In this document: positions 15,777-24,001 of the stretch, in pieces | How the letters are laid out: each line of letters starts with the position of its first letter | Numbering within the stretch: the first letter of the stretch is position 1 | Assembly (NCBI RefSeq): GCF_006363895.1 | Contig: NZ_CP040953.1 | From: Methylopumilus universalis | GTDB taxonomy: Bacteria > Pseudomonadota > Gammaproteobacteria > Burkholderiales > Methylophilaceae | DNA: 64,000 nucleotides | Reading direction: 5' to 3' (one strand) | Notes under the pieces: model-generated | Told to the model about the DNA's origin: nothing | Database searches by the model: none | Seen by the model: the letters and a program-made list of their open reading frames with translations, nothing else | Translations under genes and position numbers: made by a program

Positions 15777-16231
15777 TTTAAATACTTCTCAATAAATTTC
15801 CACTCATCTTCTGTCACCGGAGTAATGGAGAGACGATTTCCTTTTTGAAGTATGCGCATATTTTCTAGCGCTTTAAACTCTCTTAGTTCTTTTAGACTTA
15901 ATAAATTTGTTTTTTTAACAAGGGTTACATCTACATTGAGCCAGCGTGGATTTTCAGGTGTTGATTTAGGGTCAAAATACTTATGACCTTTTTGAAATTG
16001 AAAACGATCCGGATAAGCAAGCTTGGTTACCTTTACAACACCGGCAATCCCAGGTACATCACAATTGGAGTGATAAAAAAATGCAAGGTCGCCCACCTTC
16101 ATTAAATCTCGCATAAAGTTTCTTGCTTGATAATTTCTAACGCCATACCAATCAATGGTTTGTTTAGGGAGCTTTGCCAAATCATCGATTGATACATCAG
16201 ATGGTTCGGATTTCATGAGCCAATAACGCAT
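15773..16231 (-). CDS. EVE domain protein
   Basis: The 152-residue protein is a single EVE domain of the thymocyte-nuclear-protein-1 type: MRYWLMKSEPSDVSIDDL at the N-terminus, DWYGVRNYQARNFMRDLMKVGDLAFFYHSNCDVPGIAGVV (about 28-67) and DVTLVKK near residue 105. The fold is PUA-like and is thought to read modified bases in DNA or RNA; a bacterial function is not established. It sits beside 6S RNA on the same strand, 49 bases downstream of the RNA gene. Confidence 0.88.
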   Translation of the reverse strand: MRYWLMKSEPSDVSIDDLAKLPKQTIDWYGVRNYQARNFMRDLMKVGDLAFFYHSNCDVPGIAGVVKVTKLAYPDRFQFQKGHKYFDPKSTPENPRWLNVDVTLVKKTNLLSLKELREFKALENMRILQKGNRLSITPVTEDEWKFIEKYLK

Positions 16232-16280
16232 AGTTTTAAATAAAATAAAAGGTGGATAAAAGAGCTATGTTGATTTTCTT

Positions 16281-16463
16281 AAGTGTTGCCTAGACCAGCA
16301 TCCTGAACCAAAGGTTCAAGGGGTAAAAGCCTAAGGTGCATTAGGTGCAATCGCCAAGGGTGTCTTAAAAGAGCACCCAATTTAGATCGCTCACACCGCA
16401 ACCTGATGAGCTAAAACCGATGCTATAGACTAGTTCAAGGAATTATTAGCCTAAGCAACACTT
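16281..16463 (-). ncRNA. ssrS: 6S RNA
   Basis: The 282-base gap between the EVE gene and zapA contains a roughly 183-nt element whose ends pair (AAGTGTTGC at the 5' end with GCAACACTT at the 3' end on the minus strand), with a long, interrupted rod between: TTGAACTAGTC, GGTGTGAGCG, a GGGTGC/GCACCC-like hairpin at the apex, and a terminal CCTTGAACC...GGTTCAGG hairpin. The position next to zapA is the classical 6S RNA location. It should bind RNA polymerase with sigma-70 in stationary phase. Ends are estimated from the terminal stem. Confidence 0.85.
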
Positions 16464-16513
16464 AAAAAAACAAACGTGCTCATCGCAATGTTTAGTAAAG
16501 AATAGGCAGATCT

Positions 16514-16807
16514 TTAGTTTTGTGCAAGCACTTCGTCGATTTGATGTTCAATCGATGAAATTTTATGGCGGAATTGAGATAAGCCTTCACCGTCGGAGGT
16601 GTTTGAATTGATAAGTTCATTGGTGATATTAAGTGCTGCCATGATGATAATGCGATCAATTCCTACAATAGAGCCTTGAGATTGAATGAGATCAATTTTC
16701 TGATTTAAATATTGGACAGAATCTAACAGACTTTTTTCTTGGCCTTCAGGACAAGCAACGATGAATTCGCGCGCCATGATAGTGACAGTAATATTTTTTG
16801 AGCTCAT
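16514..16807 (-). CDS. zapA: cell division protein ZapA
   Basis: The 97-residue protein has the ZapA pattern: beta-strand ITVTIMAREFIVACPEGQEKSLLDSVQYLNQKI (about 6-38) followed by IVGIDRIIIMAALNITNELI and a C-terminal coiled coil. ZapA crosslinks FtsZ filaments at the Z-ring. Its start overlaps the stop of the upstream coiled-coil gene by four bases, indicating translational coupling. 6S RNA lies directly downstream. Confidence 0.93.
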   Translation of the reverse strand: MSSKNITVTIMAREFIVACPEGQEKSLLDSVQYLNQKIDLIQSQGSIVGIDRIIIMAALNITNELINSNTSDGEGLSQFRHKISSIEHQIDEVLAQN

Positions 16808-17040
16808 CGATTTTCTTCAGGAAGTTGTTTCATCATTTTTTCAAGACGAAGACTTGCTTCTTTCATATTGGATTGAAGTTTTGTAAGTGTTGCTTCAGTC
16901 GATGCGAGTCGAGTCTCGAGCCCCTTATTTTTTCCCTGAGCAGATTCAATTAAGCTGATGAGCTGCTTAATTTTTTTTTCTAGTGCGATGAGTTGTGCTT
17001 CCATACCTTCACTATAGTTTAAAGAATTGAAGAACGTCAA
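16804..17040 (-). CDS. ZapB-like coiled-coil protein
   Basis: The 78-residue protein is almost wholly a predicted coiled coil (LIALEKKIKQLISLIESAQGKNKGLETRLASTEATLTKLQSNMKEAS). Genes of this type directly upstream of zapA in betaproteobacteria are annotated as cell-division ZapB-like proteins. It overlaps zapA by four bases. The true start may be the internal Met13 near 17002; the ATG at 17040 is kept because both fit. Confidence 0.7.
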   Translation of the reverse strand: MTFFNSLNYSEGMEAQLIALEKKIKQLISLIESAQGKNKGLETRLASTEATLTKLQSNMKEASLRLEKMMKQLPEENR

Positions 17041-17064
17041 TAGCGACTAAATAAATTAAATGCA

Positions 17065-17958
17065 TCATGATTTCTTTTTAGCTCTTGGATGTGCTTTATC
17101 GTAAATATTTGCAAGATGCTGAAAGTCCAGATGAGTATAAACTTGCGTGGTGCTGATATTGGCATGACCTAACATTTCTTGCACTGCTCTTAAATCTTGA
17201 CTTGATTGCAAAACGTGTGAGGCAAAGCTATGTCTTAATAGATGAGGGTGAACCGTACTATCAATACCTTGCTTGATAGCCCACATTTGAATGCGATACT
17301 GAATAGCACGAGCTGTCATGCGCTTACCACGCTCCGTAATAAATAAGGCATCCATTGATTTGTCATCTGTTTTGATAGTTGCACGTTTTTCAATCCAAGA
17401 TTGAATGGCATGCATTGCTTTTTGGCCTATAGGGACCATACGCATTTTATTGCCTTTGCCGGTGACAGTGATAACACCTTCTTGAAGATCGAGATCGTTG
17501 ATATTGACATTTACTACTTCACTTAAACGTAGTCCAGATGAATAAAATAATTCTAAAAAGGCTTTATCTCTTAACCCTAGTAATGTGGTGTCATCAATAG
17601 ATACGAGTTTAACCATCTGCTCAATTGATAAAGTTTGCGGCAATGTCTTGGCGCTCTTGGGTGCGTGGACATCTTTGACAGGATTTTCTTTAAACTGGTG
17701 GCGCTCAATCAGGTAATTAAAAAATCCTCGCCATGCAGACAACATACGTGCGATAGATTTGCCATGGAGTCCTTGGCTATTAAGTTTAGCACTTGCTCGT
17801 CTGATGTCTTGGATAGAAAAGGATTCAAAACGATCGTGCTCGACAAGAACTACAAGCTGGGCAAGATCATGGGCATAACTTTTAATTGAGTTGCTGCTAA
17901 GACCTTTTTCAAAGGTGAGGTAATCGATATAGCTTTTTTGGAAGTGATTATGTTCCAT
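17065..17958 (-). CDS. xerC: tyrosine recombinase XerC
   Basis: The 297-residue recombinase resolves chromosome dimers at dif with XerD. The N-terminal SAM-like core-binding domain (about 8-90) is followed by the catalytic domain with Arg in SSGLRLSEVV (about 155), Lys in the TVTGKGNKMRMVPIG hairpin, HPHLLRHSFASHV (about 240-252), and LGHANISTTQVYTH with the Tyr nucleophile (about 274). All catalytic residues are present. It follows dapF by five bases; the DUF484 gene often found between them is missing. Confidence 0.95.
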   Translation of the reverse strand: MEHNHFQKSYIDYLTFEKGLSSNSIKSYAHDLAQLVVLVEHDRFESFSIQDIRRASAKLNSQGLHGKSIARMLSAWRGFFNYLIERHQFKENPVKDVHAPKSAKTLPQTLSIEQMVKLVSIDDTTLLGLRDKAFLELFYSSGLRLSEVVNVNINDLDLQEGVITVTGKGNKMRMVPIGQKAMHAIQSWIEKRATIKTDDKSMDALFITERGKRMTARAIQYRIQMWAIKQGIDSTVHPHLLRHSFASHVLQSSQDLRAVQEMLGHANISTTQVYTHLDFQHLANIYDKAHPRAKKKS

Positions 17959-17963
17959 AAGTT

Positions 17964-18809
17964 TTAAGTGATCTCAATATCTCCCTCATAGAGAGTGACA
18001 GCCGGGCCTTTCATCATTACAGGATATGAAGATCCTTTCCAATCGATAGATAATGATCCTCCTGGCATATCAACTTTCACAGGTGATATAAGTAAATGAC
18101 GTTTGATTCCTGATACTACCGCAGCGCATGCCCCTGTTCCACAAGCAAGTGTTTCGCCTGCGCCTCTTTCAAAGACACGCAAACGAATATGATGAGACGA
18201 TACAATTTCCATAAACCCAACATTGACGCGTTCTGGAAAAAGCTCATGTGATTCCAAATAAGCACCTAATATTTCAACATGAGCTTGTTGAGTATCTTTG
18301 ACTGTGATCACTGCGTGAGGGTTGCCCATGGATAAAACTGCCATATTGATTGTTTCTTTTTGATGCGGTAAATCTATTGAAATAGGGTATTCATTTTTTT
18401 CAACATCTGAAATAAATGGAATAAGTTTAGGATTAAAAATAGGCTCACCCATATTCACTTCAATCAGATGCTCAGCGTCTTCAGTGAGCTCAATAACACC
18501 TGATTTTGTTTCCACGCGAATGGATTGTTTATCAGTTAAGTGCTTGTCTTTTACAAATCGGTAAAAACAACGCGCACCATTGCCACATTGCTCAACCTCA
18601 CTACCATCTTGATTAAAAATACGATATTTGAAATCAACGTTTTCAAGGGCTGTATGCTCAACAACGAGAAGCTGATCAAATCCGATCCCGAGTTGTCTGT
18701 GAGATAAAGATTGAATCGTATCCTTAGATAACTGGAAAGGAGACTTAGTATGATCGAGCACTATAAAGTCATTACCAATCCCATGCATTTTTGTAAAATG
18801 AAGTTTCAT
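17964..18809 (-). CDS. dapF: diaminopimelate epimerase
   Basis: The 281-residue cofactor-free epimerase converts LL- to meso-diaminopimelate for lysine and peptidoglycan. Both active-site cysteines are seen: EQCGNGARC (about 72-80) and LACGTGACAAV (about 222-232). The N-terminal MHGIGNDFIVLDH motif is intact. Operon with xerC downstream and the lpxL-like gene upstream (14-base gap). Confidence 0.97.
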   Translation of the reverse strand: MKLHFTKMHGIGNDFIVLDHTKSPFQLSKDTIQSLSHRQLGIGFDQLLVVEHTALENVDFKYRIFNQDGSEVEQCGNGARCFYRFVKDKHLTDKQSIRVETKSGVIELTEDAEHLIEVNMGEPIFNPKLIPFISDVEKNEYPISIDLPHQKETINMAVLSMGNPHAVITVKDTQQAHVEILGAYLESHELFPERVNVGFMEIVSSHHIRLRVFERGAGETLACGTGACAAVVSGIKRHLLISPVKVDMPGGSLSIDWKGSSYPVMMKGPAVTLYEGDIEIT

Positions 18810-18823
18810 AAAATGATTGTCTC

Positions 18824-19663
18824 TTATTTGTTTGGCTTTTTAAATCGTTGATAATTCCAAAGATACTGTGTTGGATATTTTCGAATGAGCATCTCAAGTC
18901 GATTATTAATACCTTGGGGGGAGTGATCTTGACCTAAAGGCTCAATATAGACCTCATATCCCTGGCCTCCAGAAAGTCTATGACCAAAACCAATCAGGAC
19001 AGTGGCATTCGAAGATTTTGCAAGCTTAGAAACAAGAGTCATAGTATAGGCAGGTGTATTAAAAAATTGAGCCCATACGCCCTGACCTTCATTGGGCACT
19101 TGATCAGGCAAGACACCAATCGCTTCACTCTTTTTTAAAGCTTGCATTAATTGCTTAACGCCATGGAGATTTGCTTCAGCAAGATGAATTTGGGGGTGAC
19201 GCCTTCCAGATAAAACAATATTTGCAAGCCAGTTATGTTTTGGACGTTTGAATAGAACTGTGATGGGTTGAAAGTGTGCGTAGTATTGTGCGGTAATTTC
19301 AAAACAGCCTAAATGAGGAGTTAAAAAAATAATACCCTTTTTCTTTTTGAGGGCAGCTTCAACATGCTGCCATCCGTAACATTGTTTGACCCAGCGAAAA
19401 TTTTTTTGAGGTGAGTTAAACCAAATCGCAGGGGCTTCCATAAGACACTTTCCAATTTCGCGGATCGATAATTGTGTAAGTTTTTTTAAATCGTTTTCAT
19501 CGGATGAAATAGAAGCACGTTTTAAATTAGCATCTATACGCTCTTTAAATCGACGATCAAATTGATAAGCGACTCGACCTAAAAATCCCCCTAATCCATG
19601 CAAGATAAAGAGAGGTAATTGAAAGAATATGGTAATGAAAAATAAGGATAGTCTTGATAGCAT
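18824..19663 (-). CDS. lpxL: Kdo2-lipid IVA acyltransferase (LpxL/HtrB family)
   Basis: The 279-residue protein has an N-terminal membrane segment (about 3-27) and the acyltransferase motif TPHLGCFEI (H-x4-E, near residue 117), then VLFKRPKHNWLANIVLSGR and GVLPDQVPNEGQGVWAQFFNTPAYTMTLVSKLA, all typical of the LpxL/LpxM family. It adds a secondary acyl chain to lipid A at the inner membrane. LpxL is preferred over LpxM, but this cannot be fixed from sequence alone. First gene of lpxL-dapF-xerC and divergent from metK. Confidence 0.87.
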   Translation of the reverse strand: MLSRLSLFFITIFFQLPLFILHGLGGFLGRVAYQFDRRFKERIDANLKRASISSDENDLKKLTQLSIREIGKCLMEAPAIWFNSPQKNFRWVKQCYGWQHVEAALKKKKGIIFLTPHLGCFEITAQYYAHFQPITVLFKRPKHNWLANIVLSGRRHPQIHLAEANLHGVKQLMQALKKSEAIGVLPDQVPNEGQGVWAQFFNTPAYTMTLVSKLAKSSNATVLIGFGHRLSGGQGYEVYIEPLGQDHSPQGINNRLEMLIRKYPTQYLWNYQRFKKPNK

Positions 19664-19665
19664 AA

Positions 19666-19695
19666 TTGTATTTAAAGCTGATATTTTGCTATTCT
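19666..19695 (+). promoter_or_regulatory. candidate metK promoter
   Basis: TTGTAT (19666-19671) and TATTCT (19690-19695) are separated by 18 bases, 36 bases before the metK ATG, in the divergent gap to lpxL. Confidence 0.4.
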
Positions 19696-19730
19696 AAACG
19701 CTTTACGTAATTTAGAACTTGGAAAAAACC

Positions 19731-20888
19731 ATGAGCGAGCATTTATTTACTTCGGAATCTGTTTCCGAGGGCCATCCAGATAAAGTAGCTGATCAGATAT
19801 CAGATGCGATCCTTGATGCTATCTTAGAACAAGACCCTACGGCTCGTGTTGCAGCTGAAACATTAACAAACACAGGGCTTGTTGTATTAGCAGGAGAGAT
19901 CACCACGACAGCTAATGTGGATTACATTAAAGTTGCTCGCGATACGATTCGTTACATTGGCTATGACAATACTGATTACGGCATTGATTATAAAGGCTGT
20001 GCTGTCCTTGTCGCCTATGACAAGCAGTCGCCTGATATTGCGCAGGGTGTGGATGGTGCTTTAGATGACCCACTAGACCAAGGCGCAGGTGATCAAGGTT
20101 TAATGTTTGGTTATGCCTGTGATGAAACAGCGCAGTTGATGCCAATGCCTATTTGGCTATCTCACCGTTTAATGGAAAGGCAATCTTATTTAAGAAAAGA
20201 TGGCAGGCTTCCATGGTTGCGTCCGGATGCTAAGGCACAAGTCACTTTAAAGTATAAAGATCATAAGCCGCATTCGATTGACACAGTTGTGCTCTCAACT
20301 CAGCATGATCCAGAGGTATCTCTCGAAACCATTCGCGAATCAGTGATTGAGGAAATTATTAAACCTATTTTGCCTAAAGAGCTTATTAAAGGGGACATCA
20401 AGTACCTTGTAAATCCTACAGGTCGATTTGTCATTGGCGGGCCTCAGGGCGATTGTGGACTCACTGGGCGTAAAATTATTGTAGACACCTACGGCGGTTC
20501 AGCGCCTCATGGCGGCGGGGCTTTTTCAGGAAAAGATCCAAGTAAAGTCGATCGTTCAGCGGCCTATGCAGCTCGCTATGTCGCTAAAAATATTGTGGCA
20601 GCAGGCTTGGCTTCTCGTTGTTTAGTGCAAATTTCATATGCGATTGGTGTTGCAAGACCGACCTCGGTCATGCTGGAAACTTACGGCACAGGTAAGATTG
20701 CAGACGACAAATTGACCGCATTAGTTCTTGAGCATTTTGATTTAAGACCTAAAGGCATTGTGAAAATGCTTGATTTATTGCGTCCCATTTATAAGAAAAC
20801 GGCGGCTTATGGACATTTTGGACGTGACGAGCCAGAATTCTCATGGGAATCAGCAGATAAAGCTCAAATCCTTAAATCAGCAAGTTAA
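19731..20888 (+). CDS. metK: S-adenosylmethionine synthetase
   Basis: The 385-residue enzyme makes SAM from methionine and ATP. Hallmarks: FTSESVSEGHPDKVADQISDAILD (about 5-28), the ATP motif GAGDQGLMFGYA (about 113-124) and the P-loop-like GGGAFSGKDPSKVDRSAAYAARY (about 258-280). The ATG at 19731 matches the family MSEHLFTSESVSEG start; the TTG at 19719 is rejected. It is followed by the SAH riboswitch, ahcY and metF, forming the methyl cycle. Confidence 0.98.
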   Translation: MSEHLFTSESVSEGHPDKVADQISDAILDAILEQDPTARVAAETLTNTGLVVLAGEITTTANVDYIKVARDTIRYIGYDNTDYGIDYKGCAVLVAYDKQSPDIAQGVDGALDDPLDQGAGDQGLMFGYACDETAQLMPMPIWLSHRLMERQSYLRKDGRLPWLRPDAKAQVTLKYKDHKPHSIDTVVLSTQHDPEVSLETIRESVIEEIIKPILPKELIKGDIKYLVNPTGRFVIGGPQGDCGLTGRKIIVDTYGGSAPHGGGAFSGKDPSKVDRSAAYAARYVAKNIVAAGLASRCLVQISYAIGVARPTSVMLETYGTGKIADDKLTALVLEHFDLRPKGIVKMLDLLRPIYKKTAAYGHFGRDEPEFSWESADKAQILKSAS

Positions 20889-20910
20889 ATATTTGAACTT
20901 TAGTAAGTAT

Positions 20911-20939
20911 TTGAGTCCTAATTACTTTTAATTTATAAT
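20911..20939 (+). promoter_or_regulatory. promoter of the SAH riboswitch-ahcY transcript
   Basis: TTGAGT (20911-20916), a 17-base spacer and TATAAT (20934-20939) make a good sigma-70 promoter. The predicted start, about 20946, lies just before the riboswitch. Confidence 0.7.
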
Positions 20940-20949
20940 GCAATTCTTC

Positions 20950-21024
20950 TGAGGAACGCTGCGAGGTTTTTTCATAAAATCCCAGGCTCAGATTACAAGT
21001 TTACTTGTAAACGGCGTTCACCAA
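20950..21024 (+). promoter_or_regulatory. S-adenosylhomocysteine riboswitch
   Basis: The leader of ahcY contains the SAH aptamer core: GAGGAACGCTGCGAGG at the 5' side and AACGGCGTTCACC at the 3' side, with GAACGC (20954-20959) pairing GCGTTC (21014-21019), and a CCCAGGCTCAG stretch between. SAH binding should raise ahcY expression so that SAH is removed. No T-rich terminator is seen; control of translation or of a downstream stem is likely. Confidence 0.9.
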
Positions 21025-21031
21025 TTTATAA

Positions 21032-21077
21032 CCGTGCCAGTCACGGGATGTTGGTGGATACCGAAACATCCCAGCTG
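21032..21077 (+). promoter_or_regulatory. expression-platform hairpins of the ahcY leader
   Basis: Between the aptamer and the ahcY ribosome-binding site are two alternative stems that share bases: CCGTG/CACGG (21032-21036 with 21042-21046) and GGGATGTT/AACATCCC (21045-21052 with 21065-21072), the second extended by CCAG/CTGG. They cannot form together, which is the expected shape of a switch. Confidence 0.5.
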
Positions 21078-21105
21078 GTCACTTAGCATTCAAAAGGAAT
21101 TTAAA

Positions 21106-22527
21106 ATGAATACAGTGACTAACCAAAATTTAAATACACAAGACTATCTTATTGCCGATATTAATCAGGCTGACTTTGGCCGCAAAGAAATTACCATTGC
21201 AGAAACTGAAATGCCAGGTCTCATGGCTATTCGTGAAGAATATTCAAAAACAAAACCATTAAAAGGTGCCCGCATTAGCGGCTCACTTCATATGACGATT
21301 CAAACAGCAGTGCTCATTGAGACACTTAAAGATTTGGGAGCCGAGGTGAGATGGGCATCTTGCAATATCTACTCAACACAAGATCATGCAGCAGCAGCTA
21401 TAGCTAAAAGCGGCACACCTGTCTTTGCTTTTAAAGGTGAAACACTTGATCAGTATTGGGAATACACGCATCGTATTTTTGAATGGAGCGATGGTGGCTA
21501 TACCAACATGATTCTTGATGATGGTGGTGATGCAACTTTACTTCTTCACTTAGGTACGCGCGCTGAAAAAGATGCCGCATTGATTTCGAAGCCTTCAAGC
21601 GAAGAAGAGATTTCACTTTTTAATTCAATCAAGCAAAAGTTAGCAACAGATCCTCATTGGTATTCTGAAAGGCTTAAACACGTTAAAGGGGTAACCGAAG
21701 AAACGACTACAGGTGTTCATCGTTTATATCAAATGCATAAAGAGGGTAAATTAGCTTTCCCTGCAATTAATGTTAATGATTCAGTGACTAAATCTAAATT
21801 TGATAACCTTTATGGCTGTCGTGAGTCTTTAGTAGACGCTATTAAGCGTGCAACGGACGTAATGATTGCAGGTAAGGTAGCTGTTGTGGCTGGGTATGGA
21901 GATGTAGGCAAGGGTTCAGCTCAAGCGCTCCGCGCTTTATCGGCACAAGTATGGGTCACTGAAATCGATCCTATTTGTGCACTTCAAGCTGCAATGGAAG
22001 GTTACCGAGTCGTGACTATGGATTATGCCGCTGAACATGCTGATATTTTTGTAACAGCTACAGGTAATTATCATGTCATTACTCATGACCATATGTCGCG
22101 TATGAAACATCAGGCAATCGTTTGTAATATTGGCCACTTCGACAATGAAATTGATGTGGCATCTTTAAGTGATTGCAAATGGGAAGAAATCAAACCGCAA
22201 GTGGACCACGTGATTTTTAAAGACGGTAAACGAATCATCTTGCTTGCAAAAGGTAGGCTCGTGAATTTAGGATGCGGCACAGGGCATCCAAGTTATGTAA
22301 TGAGCTCTTCATTCGCAAATCAAACGATTGCTCAGATTGAATTATTTGCGCACTCTGAGAAATATCCGGTTGGCGTATATACTTTGCCGAAACATTTAGA
22401 CGAGAAAGTTGCTCGCTTACAATTGAAAAAATTAAATGCGGAACTTACGACTTTGTCTGAAGTGCAGGCTAATTATATTGGCGTTAAAGAAGAAGGACCT
22501 TACAAGCCTGAGCAGTATCGTTATTAA
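21106..22527 (+). CDS. ahcY: adenosylhomocysteinase
   Basis: The 473-residue enzyme hydrolyses S-adenosylhomocysteine to adenosine and homocysteine using bound NAD. Visible: ARISGSLHMTIQTAVLIETL (about 54-73), the NAD fold GKVAVVAGYGDVGKGSAQALRALSAQVWVTEIDP (about 255-290), and the C-terminal KEEGPYKPEQYRY. ATG at 21106 with AAGGA ribosome-binding site 21094-21098; the ORF extends upstream to 21034 but that stretch encodes the riboswitch platform. Translationally next to metF (two bases between stop and start). Confidence 0.98.
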   Translation: MNTVTNQNLNTQDYLIADINQADFGRKEITIAETEMPGLMAIREEYSKTKPLKGARISGSLHMTIQTAVLIETLKDLGAEVRWASCNIYSTQDHAAAAIAKSGTPVFAFKGETLDQYWEYTHRIFEWSDGGYTNMILDDGGDATLLLHLGTRAEKDAALISKPSSEEEISLFNSIKQKLATDPHWYSERLKHVKGVTEETTTGVHRLYQMHKEGKLAFPAINVNDSVTKSKFDNLYGCRESLVDAIKRATDVMIAGKVAVVAGYGDVGKGSAQALRALSAQVWVTEIDPICALQAAMEGYRVVTMDYAAEHADIFVTATGNYHVITHDHMSRMKHQAIVCNIGHFDNEIDVASLSDCKWEEIKPQVDHVIFKDGKRIILLAKGRLVNLGCGTGHPSYVMSSSFANQTIAQIELFAHSEKYPVGVYTLPKHLDEKVARLQLKKLNAELTTLSEVQANYIGVKEEGPYKPEQYRY

Positions 22528-22529
22528 TC

Positions 22530-23366
22530 ATGGCTAAGAAAATTTCTTACAGTTTCGAGTTTTTTCCTCCCAATTCACCGGAAGGTATTAAGAACTTAAA
22601 AGATACTCGTCAGCAACTCTCTGCATTTAAGCCCGAATTTTACTCGGTGACATTTGGTGCAGGGGGCTCCACGAGAGATCGGACGCTGGAAACGGTATTA
22701 GAAATAAAACAAGAAGGCTTTAATGCAGTACCTCATATTTCAGGCATTTCATCGACAAAAGCAGAAATTAAAACTTTACTTAATCTCTATCAGCAAAATA
22801 ATATTAAGCATATCGTAGCGTTGAGAGGTGATGTGCCGCAAGGTGCATTGCCAAGTGGAGAGTTTAAACATGCTAATGAATTAGTAAGTTTTATTCGACA
22901 AGAAACTAATGATTACTTTCATATTGAAGTAGCAGCCTATCCTGAATATCATCCTGAAGCGCCCTCAGCACAAATAGACATTCAAAACTTTAAAAATAAA
23001 GTGGATGCTGGGGCCAATTCGGCTATCACACAATTCTTTTTTAATGCCGATGCATATTTTAGATTTATGGATGAATGCTTAATTGCAGATATTGATGTGC
23101 CGATTATTCCAGGTGTTATGCCAATTTATAACATTAATCAATTAGCTCGCTTCGCATCTAATTGCGGCGCAGAAATTCCTCGCTGGCTCAGAATTAAATT
23201 AGAGAGCTATGGGGACGACTTACCCTCATTAAGATCATACGGCGTAGATGTGATATCTGAACTTTGTGAAACGTTGATTGGATGGGACGTGCCGAGCTTA
23301 CATTTTTATACGTTAAACCAAGCAGGCATTATTTCCCGCATCATTCAAAATATAGAAAGCACTTAG
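22530..23366 (+). CDS. metF: 5,10-methylenetetrahydrofolate reductase
   Basis: The 278-residue TIM-barrel flavoenzyme reduces methylene-THF to methyl-THF for methionine synthesis. The family start YSFEFFPPNSPEGIKNL, SVTFGAGGSTRDRTLETV (about 40-57), ALRGDVPQG, EVAAYPEYHPEAPS and the QFFFNADAYFRFMDEC segment are all present. It directly follows ahcY and shares its SAH-controlled transcript. Its stop overlaps the stop of the convergent smg gene within four bases (TTAG). Confidence 0.97.
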   Translation: MAKKISYSFEFFPPNSPEGIKNLKDTRQQLSAFKPEFYSVTFGAGGSTRDRTLETVLEIKQEGFNAVPHISGISSTKAEIKTLLNLYQQNNIKHIVALRGDVPQGALPSGEFKHANELVSFIRQETNDYFHIEVAAYPEYHPEAPSAQIDIQNFKNKVDAGANSAITQFFFNADAYFRFMDECLIADIDVPIIPGVMPIYNINQLARFASNCGAEIPRWLRIKLESYGDDLPSLRSYGVDVISELCETLIGWDVPSLHFYTLNQAGIISRIIQNIEST

Positions 23367-23824
23367 TGTAAAACTAAGTTGTGATCTTGGTAGATTGCAT
23401 CTTCGATAAATAAAAAGTCTTTTTCACGACCTTCATTCCAAAGCGCCATCATCACAATCCAACGCATTTCTTCGATATTAATATGCTCTTGTTTCAGTGC
23501 CATAGCGCGATCCAGGATAATTTCTCGCTCATTTGCGTCAAGCACCTTGGCTTGTTCTAGGAATAATACAAAACCTAAGCTTTCAGCACTTATCTTTTTT
23601 TGTTCATTTTCGGAGTACATGCGATAGCCCAAGGAAGAGCAAGCATTATTTTTTACAGGGATGGCATTAGTCATTGCTTTTAGCTGATTAAACCAAGTAA
23701 AGGCATTTTCAATATCTTGATTATCAAATCCGGCAGCTTCAAGTTCTGCAGTAATGCTTTTGAAGTCAGGCAAATTTTGCGTACTCAGATAATTTTCAAA
23801 CATATAGATCAGCAGTTCTAGCAT
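23363..23824 (-). CDS. smg: Smg/DUF494 family protein
   Basis: The 153-residue acidic protein matches the DUF494 (Smg) family: MLELLIYMFENYLST start, EAAGFDNQDIENAFTWFNQL (about 32-51) and CSSLGYRMYSENEQKKISAESLGFVLFLEQAKVLDANEREIILDRAMAL. In many proteobacteria it lies between dprA and topA. Function unknown. Here dprA is not upstream: the next gene on that side is def, 177 bases away, on the other strand. Confidence 0.93.
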   Translation of the reverse strand: MLELLIYMFENYLSTQNLPDFKSITAELEAAGFDNQDIENAFTWFNQLKAMTNAIPVKNNACSSLGYRMYSENEQKKISAESLGFVLFLEQAKVLDANEREIILDRAMALKQEHINIEEMRWIVMMALWNEGREKDFLFIEDAIYQDHNLVLH

Positions 23825-24001
23825 AAAGATTCCTTTACGATAGTGAATGAAAAATTACTTAGAAGTAAGTGAAGGCTAAATGAATTTGAGTCAGGTAATT
23901 GAGCTATTAGCAAAGTATAATATTCTTAATATGTCTAATAAATTTAAGGTGTTTAGACCTTGTAGATAAGTTATCAGCAATAAATAAAATAATCAACATT
24001 T

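Noticed and set aside
19927..20145. Antisense ORF inside metK with a His-rich product
   Set aside because: It lies wholly within a highly conserved gene in another frame, has no ribosome-binding site, and its composition mirrors metK codons.
21034..21105. Extended N-terminus of AhcY
   Set aside because: The 24 extra residues come from the riboswitch platform, and a good ribosome-binding site precedes the ATG at 21106.
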